18,422 nucleotides of DNA, from assembly GCA_964592965.1 (NCBI GenBank), contig CAZQJX010000042.1:1-18422 (forward strand), in the 5' to 3' direction. The stretch comes from CAZKMM01 sp964592965. GTDB taxonomy: Bacteria > RBG-13-61-14 > DRUE01. Both the position numbers and the translations under genes were made by a program. Shown here in pieces: positions 16,170-18,422 of the stretch. Position 1 is the stretch's first letter. The number at the start of each line of letters is the position of its first letter. A model generated the notes under the pieces. It was not told the DNA's origin and did no database searches. It saw only the letters and a list, made by a program, of their open reading frames with translations.

Positions 16170-16210
16170 ATAAAAGGGGCTGAGATTTTACCCAGCCCCT
16201 TTTATTTTTT
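16170..16210. terminator. Bidirectional terminator between the chemoreceptor and the convergent surface-protein gene
   Basis: A perfect 13-bp stem, ATAAAAGGGGCTG (16170-16182) with CAGCCCCTTTTAT (16193-16205), has a 10-nt loop and is followed by six T residues on the plus strand. On the minus strand the stem is followed by TTTTATTATC, a weaker U-tract, so it can serve the leftward gene ending at 16223 too. Confidence 0.9.
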
Positions 16211-16222
16211 AATCCCTCTGTT

Positions 16223-18422
16223 TTACCTTAACTTACGATATAACCTGAAGATAATCAAACCAATAAGTGGAAGCAGAAGTATAAAGCTGGCAGTGTATTT
16301 AAGCCAACCTGCATCTGCAGAAATATAGCTGGGATTTACCCGACAGGATATCATTCCAGCCAGCCCACCACCATAAATATAGCCAGTTCGCATAGCAAAT
16401 CCCAGCCATTCAAATTTGCTTACTTTACCTAAATCAGGTCTAGATACATCACCAAGAGATGGCTTTTTAATAGTTTTAAAGAAAATTCCATAACTATCAT
16501 TAGGAGCTTTAAAGACAGCTGGATTAAGATAAGATAATCTTCCCGGATATCCCATAATACCTCCTTCAGGCATCAAAAGCGCAAACAAATCAAACATTGC
16601 ATCTCCAGAAAGGATTAAATATCCAAGTTCATTAGCAACCTGGAAATGCTTTCCATCAACACTTCTTGCCAATCCAATCTGATATTCTGGTTTAACATAT
16701 TTTCCGGGAACTTTTTGAGAGTATAACCCAGTAAACCACATTAAAAAGACAGGTTTATCATCCGGTTCATTATAACGAATTAAAACCGATGGGGAAAAAC
16801 TTCCTAAGAAATTAAATATTGGTGGTAGAGTTGCTTCCTCACCCAACTCTGCTCCACCTAAAAATCCAGAGAGTAAGTCCATAATATCTGCAGATATACT
16901 TGCACCGCAAAGTCCACCGATATCAACCGCTGGCTCAAGCTGTCTTTGAAATGCGCTGGGATTTGCTTTTATATCATCTAGTCTAGCAACCGCAACCCCG
17001 ATTCTCGGAGCGAGCACAACTCCCTGATTATCATCAAGCGCCATAAAATATTTATCATCAGATGGGTCAAATTCTTCTGGAGAAAAATCGCTAATATTAT
17101 CAGGATAATTCATATAGACCAAAGAGGTCTTTCCCCAACGATTATCAATACCCGGTCTCTTACACTCACCTTGAGAAGCTAAAGCACCCCTACCCATTGG
17201 CACAGTATGAGGCACATCCATCCAGCCAACACCAGTATAGTAAAGATATATGTTGCCACCTTCTATAATCGCCTCCGGCGTATCAACAGAAAAGGCATCA
17301 AATCCAGTTTTTTCTCCAACCTGATATAACTGCCTATCGTTTCCTTGCGCAACAGTATTAGCAACACCATCGCTACCAGCTCTTACACAGGGGAAATCTG
17401 CTCCGCCCATGCCAAAGAACCGCTCCAAGCGGTCATCGCCAATCTTGAAGCTATTGCAAATTCCATCAGCACCAGAGGTGATTTTGGCAATAGGTCGCTC
17501 ATTTTCATCGCCTTCATAAGTCATTCCATCTTTCATTGCATAGCTATCAAGTTTATTGTTATTGCCGGCTTTAATGATGGTGGTATAAGGTTGACCTTTA
17601 TAACGGTCAATCAACTTGTAATCATTATCCGATATACAGCTCTGATTAATACCATTGGTTCCTGTGCTTAATTGATACTCACCATTCCTCCAAACAACCC
17701 TATCATCACCCATAACCCCACGGTAGCGATAAAGAATAAATGTCAAATCCTCTGTATCATAGTATTCATCTTTCTCCATTAAGGTCTCCACATCATAACA
17801 TTCATTATCTTGAGGTTCTTCATAATTCTCCAGTAGGTCATCTAGACCTTCAAAACGCTTAACCTCCTCTTTTCTCCAGAGTCGGTAGGTTTGGAAAAAT
17901 CCATCGCTACCAGGACAAAGCGCCCATTCATTCCCAATCTTGCAGAACCAATCATCAAAGGTATTGTAATAATCCCAGCGATTAGGACGAACAACTGGGC
18001 TAATTAAAAACCCAGCAGGATTCCACGCATACATAGATAAATCTGCATCAGAAGCCATCCAAGCTATATCCAAAGAATCATCACTTCCAGGAGCAATTGG
18101 ACAATCTGTTCCTGAACAGACAAATGTCATTGTTATTGGGTCCCAGGTTACTGTGGAACCACCTGCAACTCCAACATAAGTATCACCAAGTTGACCGAAC
18201 ATATAAATACGGCTGTTTTGGAACAAAGCACCTTCGCCTGAAAGCGTATTGTAAAAAGTTGGAGAAAGCCAAAGCTCAGGTCCATGCAGATATCTATCCC
18301 TTAAGTCATAAAGGGTATAGAAAAATGTTTTTGATGATATTACTGTACTTCCACTCTGAATAGTAACTGTGGTATCATACTGACCATTAGGTCCGGGACA
18401 AAGACCTATTTGAGTGCCGTCA
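16223..18422 (-). CDS. Large surface protein: Asp/Gly repeats, propeller-glycosidase-like region, C-terminal membrane anchor; N-terminus beyond the window
   Basis: The open frame continues through the window edge; 732 residues are visible and the start is not. A TTG at 18226 is merely internal. The upstream third (about 17340-18410) contains at least six related segments, such as PCVRAGSDGVANT, ITSGADGICNSFKIGDD and LCPGSDG, that look like short Asp/Gly-rich, possibly calcium-binding repeats. Next, IYLYYTG and later FLMWFTG followed by IGLARSVDGKHF resemble the blade motifs of five-bladed propeller glycosidases (GH43/GH130-like). Catalytic residues cannot be assigned. The C-terminus has Ser-Cys-Arg, a spacer, a hydrophobic helix (YTASFILLLPLIGLIIF) and the basic tail RLYRKLR, i.e. 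a tail anchor or sorting-type signal. It is convergent with the chemoreceptor gene. Confidence 0.7.
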   Translation of the reverse strand, partial: DGTQIGLCPGPNGQYDTTVTIQSGSTVISSKTFFYTLYDLRDRYLHGPELWLSPTFYNTLSGEGALFQNSRIYMFGQLGDTYVGVAGGSTVTWDPITMTFVCSGTDCPIAPGSDDSLDIAWMASDADLSMYAWNPAGFLISPVVRPNRWDYYNTFDDWFCKIGNEWALCPGSDGFFQTYRLWRKEEVKRFEGLDDLLENYEEPQDNECYDVETLMEKDEYYDTEDLTFILYRYRGVMGDDRVVWRNGEYQLSTGTNGINQSCISDNDYKLIDRYKGQPYTTIIKAGNNNKLDSYAMKDGMTYEGDENERPIAKITSGADGICNSFKIGDDRLERFFGMGGADFPCVRAGSDGVANTVAQGNDRQLYQVGEKTGFDAFSVDTPEAIIEGGNIYLYYTGVGWMDVPHTVPMGRGALASQGECKRPGIDNRWGKTSLVYMNYPDNISDFSPEEFDPSDDKYFMALDDNQGVVLAPRIGVAVARLDDIKANPSAFQRQLEPAVDIGGLCGASISADIMDLLSGFLGGAELGEEATLPPIFNFLGSFSPSVLIRYNEPDDKPVFLMWFTGLYSQKVPGKYVKPEYQIGLARSVDGKHFQVANELGYLILSGDAMFDLFALLMPEGGIMGYPGRLSYLNPAVFKAPNDSYGIFFKTIKKPSLGDVSRPDLGKVSKFEWLGFAMRTGYIYGGGLAGMISCRVNPSYISADAGWLKYTASFILLLPLIGLIIFRLYRKLR

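Noticed and set aside
1..18422. CRISPR array, tRNA, rRNA, insertion sequence or prophage genes
   Set aside because: No regularly spaced direct repeats, no tRNA-like cloverleaf or rRNA stretch, and no transposase, integrase or phage structural motif was seen on either strand.

Overview
The window looks like chromosomal core plus modest accessory sequence from a Gram-negative-type bacterium of moderate-to-low GC. I infer this from a lipoprotein, an RNase E/G-type ribonuclease, an MshEN c-di-GMP-type domain, a 642-residue DnaK with a typical bacterial tail, and a fused radical SAM/DUF2344 protein beside rng. That last arrangement is familiar from Desulfobacterota-like lineages. I cannot name the phylum with confidence; a poorly sampled candidate phylum is possible.

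Layout. (1) 1-2690, minus strand: a three-gene cassette read right to left, with an HPr-kinase-like P-loop protein, an LPP20-type lipoprotein and a small exported protein cut by the window edge. (2) 2675-2727: a compact divergent promoter region whose two -10 boxes overlap. (3) 2720-9618, plus strand: a tightly packed operon of a YkgJ/HAD fusion, a B12-binding-type radical SAM protein fused to DUF2344, RNase G (rng) and an orphan MshEN-domain protein with a long acidic linker. (4) 9678-12223: stress genes dnaK and hsp20, separated by a strong terminator. (5) 12275-16210: lipB, a small four-helix membrane protein and a large six-helix chemoreceptor, ending in a bidirectional terminator. (6) 16223-18422, minus strand: the 3' part of a large surface protein with Asp/Gly-rich repeats, a region resembling five-bladed propeller glycosidases, and a C-terminal membrane anchor.

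Working together. rng and the MshEN gene overlap by one base, so they are probably translationally coupled, which would pair RNA processing with a possible c-di-GMP sensor. dnaK and hsp20 form a proteostasis block without grpE, dnaJ or a CIRCE operator. The lipB group has a near-consensus promoter whose predicted transcript starts only about 5 nt before the ATG.

The most unusual signal lies at sequence scale. Reading by eye I found no GATC in 18.4 kb, against a rough expectation of 60-70. I also found no CGCG and a single GTAC. Aspartate codons followed by a C are always GAC in the places I checked, so the avoidance acts on synonymous choices. This suggests long exposure to restriction or another selection on these palindromes.
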